From an uncultured Verrucomicrobiota bacterium (GTDB lineage: Bacteria > Verrucomicrobiota > Verrucomicrobiia > Opitutales > Intestinicryptomonadaceae): a stretch of DNA of 39,473 bases. The stretch lies in NCBI GenBank assembly GCA_949298545.1, contig CASFWX010000074.1, positions 1-39,473 on the forward strand. Reading direction: 5' to 3'. The notes beneath the pieces were generated by a model, which searched no databases, had not been told where the DNA came from, and saw only the letters and a program-made list of their open reading frames with translations. Below, in pieces: positions 1-11,520 of the stretch. The translations under genes were made by a program, and so were the position numbers. The first letter of the stretch is position 1. Every line of letters starts with the position of its first letter.

Positions 1-1425
1 GGAGCTTCCGATAACATAATACTCAATAGGGCGTATATTCAAAATGTCGATGCAGGCATGAGCAATCTCAATCTTGCATTAAACGGCGATCGAACATTAA
101 ACAATATAACTTTTGAGAGGAGTTCCTTAAACAAAATATCGATAATTGGTACGAAAAACGGCGGGCTTCAAACGATTACGGCAAATCAAATTTTAGTCTC
201 TAATACAGAATCGATTGTGGGGCGTGAGACAATAGACAACGTCATGCGCATTTATTCCACAAATTCAACGGGCAATGCGGTGGCAATTGTGACAAATACG
301 CTTCAAAACAGCGGCAATTACGCGTCGATCGACTTCGGAGGGAATTGGAATAACATGGCTATAAGCTCGCTGTGGGTGAAGGAAGGCATTGGAACTGCCG
401 ACCAAGCATGGCAGCGATGGGGAGCGTTAATCTTCAATGTTAACCGAGACGCCGCAGACCTGAGCTCGCGATATGATGTCCAAGTTGACGGTGTCAGTTA
501 TTTTGACGAAACTTCTCCTTCGACAACTGCGGCGATGACGCGCATAGCCCTCGCCGAACGCAATAATACCGCAAGCGGAATAGGAAACGGCTTTAAGAAT
601 ACTTTCGCCTTTAACGGGATTCAGGGAAATGTTTATATACTGACTTCATATACAGCGATTACTGCATTGGGACATGTGGACAACAAAAGTTATTCAACTT
701 TAATTTTTACTAATAGCACAAAGAACACAATATTGAAAGGGTGGCTGGATGATACAACAACGGGTGGAATGAATTCCAGCCTCGACGACCCCCGAGATAA
801 CGGAATACAGAGCGGGGTCATCGCGCTCAAAATGGCGGGAAAAGAAAATTTCTCTCAAACAATTCTCACGAACGGGTCAATCGGCGGAGGTATAGAGATT
901 GAAAGCGGAACATTAAGAATTCACCATCAAGACAGCGGTTGGAAACGCGGAGACACCTATATGTCGGGGGGAGTGCTCGAGATAATCCAAAACGAAGATG
1001 CCGCTGATATTTCGCAGATCTACGCACACATTTACGCGTGTAATTTTATTTGGGAGGGAGGGACAATCAGCGTTCCATCGCTTTCCAGCGAGCATATAGG
1101 GGCTACTGGCAAGGCGCTTATAGAACTGGACGGCGCTTTCTCAAAAGGCATGTCGGTCGCGTCAGAGTTTAAATTCTCATACGACCTTTCTCTCGTGTCT
1201 CCAGACGTCGAATACAAGCTCGTTTCATGGTCGGATTATACTGATTTTAGCGAGGGCGATTTTAGCGATGACGCGTTTTACTATAACTTGAAGGGGCAAT
1301 ATCGCATAGATGAAACCGGTAAAGCACTATATGTTTCTTTTGTTGCAATTCCAGAACCTTCATTTATGGCCACCGTCTTCGGACTCTTGGGGATTCTGTC
1401 GGTATTCTATCCTCGCAAAAAATAA
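1..1425 (+). CDS. PEP-CTERM surface protein, autotransporter-like beta-strand repeats (5' partial)
   Basis: The reading frame is open from base 1 with no stop, so the gene begins upstream of the window and only its last 474 codons are seen. The protein is rich in Asn, Thr, Ser and Gly. One stretch (around bases 870-970) alternates 'GGGIEIESGTLRI' with 'SGGVLEI', which resembles the autotransporter-associated beta-strand repeats common in large verrucomicrobial surface proteins. The C-terminus has the complete PEP-CTERM tripartite signal: the motif IPEPS, a hydrophobic helix of about 16 residues, and a basic tail ending PRKK. In this family that signal directs processing by an exosortase and placement on the cell surface or in the extracellular matrix. 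No enzymatic motif is visible. The sorting signal is certain; the beta-helix character is inferred. A hairpin follows the stop codon. Confidence 0.88.
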   Translation, partial: GASDNIILNRAYIQNVDAGMSNLNLALNGDRTLNNITFERSSLNKISIIGTKNGGLQTITANQILVSNTESIVGRETIDNVMRIYSTNSTGNAVAIVTNTLQNSGNYASIDFGGNWNNMAISSLWVKEGIGTADQAWQRWGALIFNVNRDAADLSSRYDVQVDGVSYFDETSPSTTAAMTRIALAERNNTASGIGNGFKNTFAFNGIQGNVYILTSYTAITALGHVDNKSYSTLIFTNSTKNTILKGWLDDTTTGGMNSSLDDPRDNGIQSGVIALKMAGKENFSQTILTNGSIGGGIEIESGTLRIHHQDSGWKRGDTYMSGGVLEIIQNEDAADISQIYAHIYACNFIWEGGTISVPSLSSEHIGATGKALIELDGAFSKGMSVASEFKFSYDLSLVSPDVEYKLVSWSDYTDFSEGDFSDDAFYYNLKGQYRIDETGKALYVSFVAIPEPSFMATVFGLLGILSVFYPRKK

Positions 1426-1441
1426 TAAAAAATGTTATCTC

Positions 1442-1486
1442 TCGGGGCATTGATGTCAAATTAATGTCCCGATACTCTGTTTTTTT
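1442..1486 (+). terminator. Probable intrinsic terminator of the PEP-CTERM gene
   Basis: A 10-bp stem (1442-1451 with 1463-1472, one G-U pair) is followed after seven bases by a run of seven T residues. The gap between stem and T-run makes it weaker than the other terminators in this window. Confidence 0.5.
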
Positions 1487-1489
1487 AAC

Positions 1490-1495
1490 TATAAT
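1490..1495 (+). promoter_or_regulatory. Candidate -10 element for the 1516 gene
   Basis: A perfect TATAAT lies 20 bases before the ATG at 1516 and just downstream of the preceding terminator. I see no good -35 element at 16-18 bases upstream, so this rests on the -10 hexamer and position alone. Confidence 0.3.
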
Positions 1496-1515
1496 ATTTC
1501 GTATAGCCTGTTATT

Positions 1516-3543
1516 ATGATGCTAAGTAAAAGTATAGTATGTTTCTTAATTCTTTTACCTGCTTTTGAGCTTTCCGCGAAAGTTGTGGAAGGCAATTTAA
1601 AGCCCCCGGAGTCATTCAAAGTTTCGAACTTGAAATTTTCTCTCGAAGATGGGGAGCGGACATTTCTCGAGGCTGATTTTATTGCTCCGTTTTATACAGA
1701 TGCAAAATGCGCTACTTTGAGAGTCGTCTCTCCATCAAAATCCTTGGAAGATATTGGGAAAATAAAAGTCAGCCTTGCAAAACCTGGTTCCGAAGGCGAA
1801 ATTATAAAATCTTTTGAATTTGAACTGAAGGAGGGTGCAAACGATTTGTCTTTAGATATTTCGGAATTGCACAGTGGAAGGTATCCGGTTTTTCTGCAGT
1901 GGGCTGACAAGAAATTGATGCGCCTATTGAGGGTGGAAAGGCCAATTGTGCGCGAGGCCATTCAGAAAGACGGGGCGGATTTGTCGGGAAGCAATTTGAT
2001 ATTTATCGACAATTACCATATCGAGAGCATGGAAAACCTCGGGCAAAAGATGTGTCGGCCCGAAACCTATGAAATCTGCCGTTTAAAGTACAAGTGGAAT
2101 CGCAAGCCGGTTCCTCACGTATCTATGATGCTCAGCGGAGACGAAAAAAAGCTCGTTGCGCGGTGGAGCACTTGGAACGAAGATCTGCAAGATTACGAGC
2201 CTGGGTATTCCGTAGCAGATTCCAGCGAGCCTGACAAATGGCAGCATTTTAAAGGGACATACAAAGGGAAATTGATTCCGCCGCGCGACTTTGAAGCGAA
2301 TCCTTCCGCCCTTACAGTAAAAAAGCCTTCTTTACCGATAGAAAAATGTTCTATCCGCTATTTTGAGAAAGGGCGCGATGTCCTTCCTCCTGTAAGGGAT
2401 ATTTTTATTTTATGCACAACCAAACCATTCGATTCGGAGATTTTTAAGACAGTTGACGGCGAACAGTTGGAAAAACGCGCCTCCTATGCAGCATGGGAAA
2501 AAAACAAGGGAGAAATAGTTCTCCTCGATAGAAAGCCTATTTGCGACGACAATGCCCTCGATGAAACTTATTACGGCTGGGAAGGTGAAGACAGAACAAA
2601 CGATAACTACGGAGGGACTTTTCTTAGCGATGACGGAAAAACTTTGTACTATATAATCTCGCGGGTCCCATTTCGCCGCAAGCCAATGACTATCGAATAC
2701 GACAATCTCAGGGGCTGCGATAGGATTCAGACGGTCTACTGGACCAGTGACGGCTTGAATTGGAATAAGCAATGCACATTTCCGCGCTCTGAAACGGAAG
2801 AATGGTGGATGCAGGAGTATGGCATGGTTGTCCAGCGCGATGTCCGTTCAAATCTTCTATGGGCTATAAGCTTGCGCTTCAATGTCAGAGAGCAAAGGCT
2901 TTTCTTCGCCTTGGCGACCAGCCGCGATTTTATAAATTGGCGCTATGTGGAGAATGGGGATACTTTTATCGGGAGCGCGGATATGAAAGATTGGACATGG
3001 GGCTTCCCGTGGAAACCTTTGGATCGGCAATTCATTGTCGGAGGCAAGTCCATTCGGCAAATGCATGTCTTTTCTCTCTTTCACAACGTGTGGACCGTTT
3101 TTAATCCATCTGGAAAATTCGACGAGGCCTATGTGCGCGAACTTTATAAAGGGCGAGATCTGGAAAAGCTTCCGCTTTTTGAGGAGATAGGCGGATACGC
3201 CGGTTTTGGGGATTTTGTCCGCAATAAGCAGAGGCGTTCTTTGGGAGTTGTCGTTTACCGCAAGGATACATATGGAGCATTGGAAGCGGGAGATGAAGAG
3301 GGGGTTCTCGTAACGCGCCCCATGCGCGCGAAAGGCTCGATGCATATAAACGCCGAGACAGAGAAGGGAGGTTTTATTAAGGTGGAATTTTTGAGGCGGG
3401 ATGATTTGCCCATCGAGGGATTCTCGAAAGAATTTTCCGGTTCGGATTTTTCATATAGGCTTTTTGACAAGCTGCCGGAAGGCGTTTTTAAAATCCGCAT
3501 AACCATGCAAAAGGCCAAACTTTACGCTTTGGAATTGCGTTAG
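1516..3543 (+). CDS. Secreted beta-propeller protein, glycosidase-like (GH43/GH32/sialidase superfamily resemblance)
   Basis: This 675-residue protein starts with a signal peptide (hydrophobic stretch at residues 6-19, probable cleavage after ELSA). Residues of about 30-155 look like a beta-sandwich domain. The remainder resembles five-bladed beta-propeller glycosidases: it contains 'LSDDGKTLYY', 'TSDGLNWNKQ' and 'ATSRDFINWRYVENG', which are bladed repeats with the Ser/Thr-x-Asp-x-x-x-Trp pattern of exo-acting propeller hydrolases. The C-terminal 90 residues ('GVLVTRPM', 'GGFIKVEF', 'PIEGFS', 'RITMQKAKLYAL') match a beta-sandwich module often seen at the end of planctomycete and verrucomicrobial GH32/GH43-like proteins. 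I cannot assign catalytic residues or a substrate. The next gene is an exported nucleoside hydrolase on the same strand, 95 bases on, so the two may act together outside the cytoplasm. The family assignment is by pattern only. Confidence 0.75.
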   Translation: MMLSKSIVCFLILLPAFELSAKVVEGNLKPPESFKVSNLKFSLEDGERTFLEADFIAPFYTDAKCATLRVVSPSKSLEDIGKIKVSLAKPGSEGEIIKSFEFELKEGANDLSLDISELHSGRYPVFLQWADKKLMRLLRVERPIVREAIQKDGADLSGSNLIFIDNYHIESMENLGQKMCRPETYEICRLKYKWNRKPVPHVSMMLSGDEKKLVARWSTWNEDLQDYEPGYSVADSSEPDKWQHFKGTYKGKLIPPRDFEANPSALTVKKPSLPIEKCSIRYFEKGRDVLPPVRDIFILCTTKPFDSEIFKTVDGEQLEKRASYAAWEKNKGEIVLLDRKPICDDNALDETYYGWEGEDRTNDNYGGTFLSDDGKTLYYIISRVPFRRKPMTIEYDNLRGCDRIQTVYWTSDGLNWNKQCTFPRSETEEWWMQEYGMVVQRDVRSNLLWAISLRFNVREQRLFFALATSRDFINWRYVENGDTFIGSADMKDWTWGFPWKPLDRQFIVGGKSIRQMHVFSLFHNVWTVFNPSGKFDEAYVRELYKGRDLEKLPLFEEIGGYAGFGDFVRNKQRRSLGVVVYRKDTYGALEAGDEEGVLVTRPMRAKGSMHINAETEKGGFIKVEFLRRDDLPIEGFSKEFSGSDFSYRLFDKLPEGVFKIRITMQKAKLYALELR

Positions 3544-3577
3544 TTTTAACTAAAAAATCCCGTGAACATTTGCGGCG

Positions 3578-3583
3578 TATAAT
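3578..3583 (+). promoter_or_regulatory. Candidate -10 element for the nucleoside hydrolase
   Basis: A perfect TATAAT in the 95-base gap, 55 bases before the ATG at 3639. No convincing -35 box accompanies it, and read-through from the upstream gene is equally possible. Confidence 0.25.
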
Positions 3584-3638
3584 TTTCAATTTTTTTTTAC
3601 TTTACAGTATTGGCTGTTGCCATTATCTGAGTATTGCT

Positions 3639-4679
3639 ATGAAGAAATTTATATTTTCCGTAATATCGTTTATTGCTGCAGCCTCTTTATTGCTGTCTTC
3701 TCCGCAAAAAGTCGTTTTCGATACTGACATGGGGAACGATGTTGATGACGTTTTAGCGCTGCTTATGCTCTTAAATTACCATAAGCAGGGTAAGATTGAT
3801 TTGCTTGGGATCGCCGTAAACAAGGACAATAAATACGCCGCTCCCCTCGTAAATATCGTAAATGATTTCTACGGCTGTCCGTCAATTCCATTGGGTATGG
3901 TAAAGGAAGGTGTCATGCCCAAGGACGGCAATTATGCCCGCCAGGTTTTTGAGGATAAAAATCCGGACGGAACTTTTAAATATGCCCGCAGATTGGACGA
4001 TGGGAAAACGCTTCCGGATGCCGTTAAATTCTTGCGCAAGCTTTTGTCCGAACAGAAGGACGGAGAGACAGTATATGTATCGGTCGGATTCTTTACGAAT
4101 TTGGCCAATCTTCTGAAATCTTCTCCGGATGAGATATCCTCGCTTTCGGGAAGGGAGCTTGTCGCGAAAAAAGTGAAGTATATATCCGCCATGGCGGGCG
4201 ACTTCTCAGAAGAGGCTCTTAAAAACCCAAAAAGCGCAAAGCCCGAATACAATGTCAGATGCGATTTGCCATCATCGAAGTATGTCTTTGAAAATTGCCC
4301 TGTGCCGATAATATTTAGCGGATTCGAAATCGGGAATGAGGTGTGCTATCCGCACAGCAGCATACGCAAAGACTTTAAATTTCTTCCCGCAAATCCCGCC
4401 GTTGACGCTTATGAGAATTTTTCCAAAAATATACCTTCTGTGAAAAAAGGCGGTTTTCACAACAGGCCGTCGTGGGACTTAACAAGCGTGCTTGTCGCTG
4501 TGGAACCCGAATATTTTAAGCTTTCAGGGAAGGGAACTGTTTCCTCGGACGACAAAGGCGTGACTTCGTTCAAGCCGGATCCGGAAGGTTTGCACCAATA
4601 TATACTGGCGCTTTCCAAAGAAGACGCGGACAAGATATTGAATAGGCTTATAGATCTTTGCACATCTCTTCGTCCTTAA
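3639..4679 (+). CDS. Exported nucleoside hydrolase (inosine-uridine preferring family)
   Basis: This 346-residue protein hydrolyses the N-glycosidic bond of ribonucleosides if it behaves like its family. The N-terminus is a signal peptide (MKKFIFSVISFIAAASLLL followed by SSP), so the enzyme is expected in the periplasm or outside. Directly after it comes the family signature VFDTDMGNDVDD, the Ca-binding aspartate cluster, then 'LLGIAVNKDN'. The substrate-pocket region 'EYNVRCDLPSSKYVF' and the late 'WDLTSVLVAV', with the Ca-binding Asp, are also present. I chose the ATG at 3639 over an in-frame TTG at 3570 because only the shorter form begins with a clean signal peptide. The last bases are followed by a strong terminator. 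Secreted family members are known, and the partner upstream is also secreted, which suggests scavenging of nucleosides or of another ribosylated substrate. Confidence 0.9.
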   Translation: MKKFIFSVISFIAAASLLLSSPQKVVFDTDMGNDVDDVLALLMLLNYHKQGKIDLLGIAVNKDNKYAAPLVNIVNDFYGCPSIPLGMVKEGVMPKDGNYARQVFEDKNPDGTFKYARRLDDGKTLPDAVKFLRKLLSEQKDGETVYVSVGFFTNLANLLKSSPDEISSLSGRELVAKKVKYISAMAGDFSEEALKNPKSAKPEYNVRCDLPSSKYVFENCPVPIIFSGFEIGNEVCYPHSSIRKDFKFLPANPAVDAYENFSKNIPSVKKGGFHNRPSWDLTSVLVAVEPEYFKLSGKGTVSSDDKGVTSFKPDPEGLHQYILALSKEDADKILNRLIDLCTSLRP

Positions 4680-4714
4680 GGATTGTTTCCCGGCTTGCTC
4701 CAGATAATTTTTCT

Positions 4715-4748
4715 ACGCGCGAGCGCATTTGGGCTGGCGCGTTTTTTT
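4715..4748 (+). terminator. Intrinsic terminator after the nucleoside hydrolase
   Basis: A GC-rich stem (4715-4724 with 4733-4742, one G-G mismatch, 8-base loop) runs into a T-tract to 4748. It overlaps the stop codon of the convergent esterase gene by three bases. Confidence 0.8.
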
Positions 4749-5733
4749 ATGCGATTTGCCTTATGAAGGCGCAGGCTTCTTCGACGCCCGCATTGAACGC
4801 TTTGCGCATTGCTGGCATTGTCATATATATGTGTGCGGCTCCGAGCATTCTAACTCGCCTGACTTTTCCTCCGGATTTGCGAACCTTTTCTGCGAAAAGC
4901 TCCGCTGGATCGCGCAGAATATCGCGTTCGGAAGTCAAGAGCAATATGGGAGGCAAAGTTTCGAGGCTGTCCGAATATAAGGGAGAGAATTTTTTCCTGT
5001 CGGATAGGTTCGGAATATATGCATTGTGAAACTCAGCCATTGTTTCAGAGTCGAGTGGCAGCCCGCTTGCGTATTTCTTCCATGAGTCAAAATTTTCACA
5101 GGAGCAAAAGTCGGTTACAGGATAATAGAGGACGAGGCCGCGGAGGAATTTATCGATACCTCTTTCCGCAAGCGACAAGGCGAGATTTATTGCGATGTGC
5201 CCTCCGGCGCTGTCTCCTCCGAAAAAAATTTTTTCCGGATTGAATTCGGGATTTGAAGCCGCCCATAGGAATACGCTTTCGGCGTCCTCTTGAGCTGCCG
5301 GATGCGGATTTTCGGGCGCGAGCCTGTAATCAAATGACAGGACCCGGCAAGAGGATTTTTTGGCTATTTGTGAACACGCGCTTTCGCAAGACTCGATTGA
5401 GCCGATTGTCCAGCCTCCGCCGTGGGCGTATATTAGGAGCGGGGAGGACGCTTCAGCGGAAGGCATTTCCGGGGGAACATGCAGCCGGGCGCGGATTTTT
5501 CCCGCTTTGCCTTCTATGAAAAAATCCCTAAATTCAACAGGTGCGATATCCGACGGCATAGCTGAACGCTGGGAGCGTATAATATTCAACATTCCTGTCT
5601 TGCCGGCGCGGGCATCTCGAATTGCGCGCACCATGAGTTCAGAGAATTTCTGGGAAAATTTTTTTGAAAAGGCGTCGGCTTCTTCCGTAAAATTTCCGTC
5701 AAGTTCTATATTTGTAAAATATTTGTCCGGCAT
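4747..5733 (-). CDS. Alpha/beta hydrolase, hormone-sensitive-lipase-type esterase
   Basis: The product is a carboxylic ester hydrolase of the HSL group (bacterial lipase family IV), 328 residues from the chosen start. It shows the oxyanion-hole motif HGGGW in 'IYAHGGGWTIGS', the nucleophile elbow GDSAGG, an acidic residue in 'LLTSERDILRDP' and a catalytic His in 'GAAHIYM', in the correct order. No signal peptide is seen, so it is likely cytoplasmic. The frame stays open to 5886, but that extension crosses the gyrA terminator and enters the end of gyrA. I therefore place the start at the ATG of MPDKYF (5733), although there is no clear ribosome-binding site. The substrate is unknown. It is convergent with the nucleoside hydrolase and follows gyrA on the same strand, separated from it by a terminator. 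Confidence 0.88.
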   Translation of the reverse strand: MPDKYFTNIELDGNFTEEADAFSKKFSQKFSELMVRAIRDARAGKTGMLNIIRSQRSAMPSDIAPVEFRDFFIEGKAGKIRARLHVPPEMPSAEASSPLLIYAHGGGWTIGSIESCESACSQIAKKSSCRVLSFDYRLAPENPHPAAQEDAESVFLWAASNPEFNPEKIFFGGDSAGGHIAINLALSLAERGIDKFLRGLVLYYPVTDFCSCENFDSWKKYASGLPLDSETMAEFHNAYIPNLSDRKKFSPLYSDSLETLPPILLLTSERDILRDPAELFAEKVRKSGGKVRRVRMLGAAHIYMTMPAMRKAFNAGVEEACAFIRQIA

Positions 5734-5780
5734 CGGAAATCGCGCTTTTTGAGGAGTTGTCAGGCAAGCATAAAAAGATA

Positions 5781-5818
5781 AAAAATCGGCAAAGCCCCAA
5801 AAGGCTTTGCCGATTTTT
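5781..5818 (-). terminator. Strong intrinsic terminator of the gyrBA operon
   Basis: A perfect 16-bp inverted repeat (5781-5796 with 5803-5818, six-base loop) lies 10 bases past the gyrA stop. A-rich sequence on its left gives a U-tract on the minus-strand transcript. It separates gyrA from the esterase gene. Confidence 0.92.
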
Positions 5819-5827
5819 GCCTTATAG

Positions 5828-8329
5828 TTAGGATTGAATGCCGTCTGGGTTTTCGGAGTCGGAATTTTCGGAGTCGGTATCTTCACCGGTTTCGCCCTCG
5901 TCTTCCTCTCCGTCTTTTGTGTTGATGACTTTGCATATTCCGATGAGCTTGTCGTTTTCTGCGAGGTTTATCAAGCGGACGCCCTGGGTGGTCCTTCCGA
6001 TGACGCGCACGCCCTTGACCGGGGAGCGGACGGCTTGGCCGCCCTGGGTGAACATCATTATTTCGTCGTCCTGCTTGACCGAGAGGGCGCCTGCGACCCC
6101 GCTTGTCTTTATCGCTATCACGCCTGATCCGCCGCGCTTTTGCAGGCGGTATTCGTCGTAGCTTGAGCGTTTCCCCTGTCCGCGCTCTCCGGCTATAAGC
6201 AGGGTCGAATTCGGATCGGCGACCACTATGGCTTTGACGCAGTCGTTTTCCTTTTTCAGGGTTACTCCGCGCACGCCGCGGGTATTGCGGCCCTGCGCGC
6301 GCAGTTCGGACTCGTCGAAGCGGATGGACATGCCCTCGTGGGTGATGAGAACTATATGCGAATTGCACGGAGCGAGAACTACTCCGATGAGAGTGTCTCC
6401 TTCGTCGAGATTTATTCCGATGATTCCGCCCTTGCGGCAGTTTTTATATTCGGAAAGAATGGTCTTTTTTACGACGCCTTTTTTTGTCGCCATTATGAGC
6501 GACTGCGAATCGTCGTCGAGGCTTTTTACGCATATCATTGCCGCGACAGTTTCGTCGGGCTTGAGCTCCAGGACATTTTTTATGGACCGCCCTTTTGATA
6601 CGCGGGATCCCTCGGGAATCTCATAGACTTTCTGAACGTATACGCGGCCGTTGTTCATAAAGAACATAATGTGGTCGTGTGTGGAGGCAGTAAATATGTG
6701 TTCGATAAAGTCCTCGTCGTATTGCCCGCTTCCGATTACGCCTTTGCCCCCGCGCTTTTGCGAGCGGTATGCGCTCACGCTGGTGCGCTTGATGAATCCG
6801 TTGTGCGATACTGTTATGATGCAGCCCTCGTTTGCAATGACGTCTTCCATGCGGAATTCGCCTTCATCTGCTATGAGCTGGGTACGGCGGGGGGAGGCGT
6901 ATTTTTCGGCTGTGGCTTTGAGTTCTTTTTTTATCACCGCAAGAAGCTTCTTTTCATTCGAAAGTATCGAGCGGTACTCTTCGATTTTTTTCATGAGCTC
7001 GAGGTACTCTTGCTCGATTTTTTCCCGTTCAAGGCCGGTCAACTGATAAAGCCTGAGCTCTACGATAGCTGTTGCCTGCCTGTCGGATAGGGGATATTTC
7101 AACATGAGCGATCGCTTGGCGTCGTCTCTATCTTTGGAAGCGCGTATAATCTTAATAAAATCGTCGAGATTGTTTAGGGCGATTTTATATCCTTCAAGTA
7201 TGTGCGCGCGGTCTTCGGCTTTTCTCAGGAGGAAGGCGGTTCGGCGGTATACGACTTCCCGGCGGTGCTCGATGTAGCATTCCATCATCTCCTTGAGGTT
7301 CATTTGCTTTGGCTTGCGCTTGTCTATCGCCAGCATTATTACCCCGAAGGACGACTCAAGTTCGGTATGTTTAAATAGTTTGTTTAATACGACCCGCGGG
7401 GATTCTCCGCGCTTGAGCTCTATCACAACGCGCGTATTTTCGTCGGATTCGTTGCGTATGTCGCTGATTTCCGGAAGCACTTTTTCGCCGACGAGTTGCG
7501 CTATTTTCTCAATCAGGCTGTTGCGGTTTACATTGTAGGGGATCTCGGTTATTACGATTTGTTCCTTGCCGTTTTTTAGCTCCTCTACGTTCGCGACGCC
7601 GCGCATTTTGACGATGCCGCGCCCTGTGCGCATATAATTTTCAATGCCGCTTTTGCCCACGATGACTCCGCCCGTCGGGAAATCCGGCCCTTTGACCACC
7701 TTCATAAGTTCAGATAGGGGGACCGACGGGTTGTCTATAAGCATGCAAATGCCTTCGGCAAGTTCATCGAGGTTGTGTGGGGGGATATTTGTTGCCATGC
7801 CCACTGCTATTCCGGTTGATCCGTTCATCAGGAGTGTAGGCAGCGCACAGGGCAAAACGGTCGGTTCGGAAGTGGTTTCCTTGTAATTGGGCATGAAATC
7901 GACGGTATCGGAATCGATATCGGAAAGTAGGTCCTCGGCTATTGCGGACAATTTACATTCGGTGTATCGGTAAGCCGCCGGAGAATCGCCCTCGATCGAG
8001 CCAAAATTTCCCTGCGGTATAACAAGCGGATAACGCATAACCCAGTCTTGTGCGAGGCGTGTAAGTGTATCGTAAACAGAAGAGTCGCCGTGCGGGTGGT
8101 AGTTCTTTAGAACTTCGCCGACAACGCCTGCGCACTTATCAAAAGCCCTGTTATGGAGCAGGCCTTCGCGCATCATTGCGTACAATACGCGCCTTTGCAC
8201 AGGTTTCAGGCCGTCGCGCGCGTCGGGCAGGGCGCGGGCGATAATTACCGACATTGAGTAGTCGATATACGCGCTCTGCATGATTTGCGTTATGCTCGTT
8301 TCCGTTATCTTTTCGTTTTCGGTATACAT
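5828..8329 (-). CDS. gyrA: DNA gyrase subunit A
   Basis: This is the breakage-reunion subunit of DNA gyrase, which with GyrB introduces negative supercoils using ATP. At 833 residues it has the usual size. The N-terminal winged-helix core carries 'YIDYSMSVIIARALPDARDGLKP' in two parts and the catalytic Tyr at residue 122 (motif R-Y-T-E). The quinolone-resistance region reads GDSSVYD at residues 81-87, so positions 83 and 87 are the Ser and Asp of the drug-sensitive form in E. coli numbering. The GyrA box QKRGGKG, needed for DNA wrapping, marks this as gyrase rather than topoisomerase IV. A second QKRGGSG occurs in a later blade of the C-terminal pinwheel. The protein ends in an acidic tail of about 30 residues (Glu, Asp, Ser). 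It lies 15 bases after gyrB in an obvious operon. Confidence 0.98.
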   Translation of the reverse strand: MYTENEKITETSITQIMQSAYIDYSMSVIIARALPDARDGLKPVQRRVLYAMMREGLLHNRAFDKCAGVVGEVLKNYHPHGDSSVYDTLTRLAQDWVMRYPLVIPQGNFGSIEGDSPAAYRYTECKLSAIAEDLLSDIDSDTVDFMPNYKETTSEPTVLPCALPTLLMNGSTGIAVGMATNIPPHNLDELAEGICMLIDNPSVPLSELMKVVKGPDFPTGGVIVGKSGIENYMRTGRGIVKMRGVANVEELKNGKEQIVITEIPYNVNRNSLIEKIAQLVGEKVLPEISDIRNESDENTRVVIELKRGESPRVVLNKLFKHTELESSFGVIMLAIDKRKPKQMNLKEMMECYIEHRREVVYRRTAFLLRKAEDRAHILEGYKIALNNLDDFIKIIRASKDRDDAKRSLMLKYPLSDRQATAIVELRLYQLTGLEREKIEQEYLELMKKIEEYRSILSNEKKLLAVIKKELKATAEKYASPRRTQLIADEGEFRMEDVIANEGCIITVSHNGFIKRTSVSAYRSQKRGGKGVIGSGQYDEDFIEHIFTASTHDHIMFFMNNGRVYVQKVYEIPEGSRVSKGRSIKNVLELKPDETVAAMICVKSLDDDSQSLIMATKKGVVKKTILSEYKNCRKGGIIGINLDEGDTLIGVVLAPCNSHIVLITHEGMSIRFDESELRAQGRNTRGVRGVTLKKENDCVKAIVVADPNSTLLIAGERGQGKRSSYDEYRLQKRGGSGVIAIKTSGVAGALSVKQDDEIMMFTQGGQAVRSPVKGVRVIGRTTQGVRLINLAENDKLIGICKVINTKDGEEDEGETGEDTDSENSDSENPDGIQS

Positions 8330-8344
8330 TTTAAAAATCCTGTT

Positions 8345-11456
<3,112 letters not shown>

Positions 11457-11460
11457 AAAA

Positions 11461-11503
11461 AAAAATCCCCTTCTGTGACAGTTAGGCTGCGAAGGGGATT
11501 TTT
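11461..11503 (-). terminator. Intrinsic terminator of the uppS-to-ispG operon
   Basis: A perfect 13-bp stem (11461-11473 with 11491-11503, 17-base loop) lies 18 bases past the ispG stop. The A-run on its left side gives a U-tract on the minus strand. Confidence 0.88.
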
Positions 11504-11520
11504 AAGAATTTTTTAATTGT

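Noticed and set aside
5734-5886. Upstream extension of the esterase
   Set aside because: It would cross the gyrA terminator and overlap the gyrA coding end; the extra residues show a TPKxPTPK repeat from the acidic tail of gyrA read in another frame.
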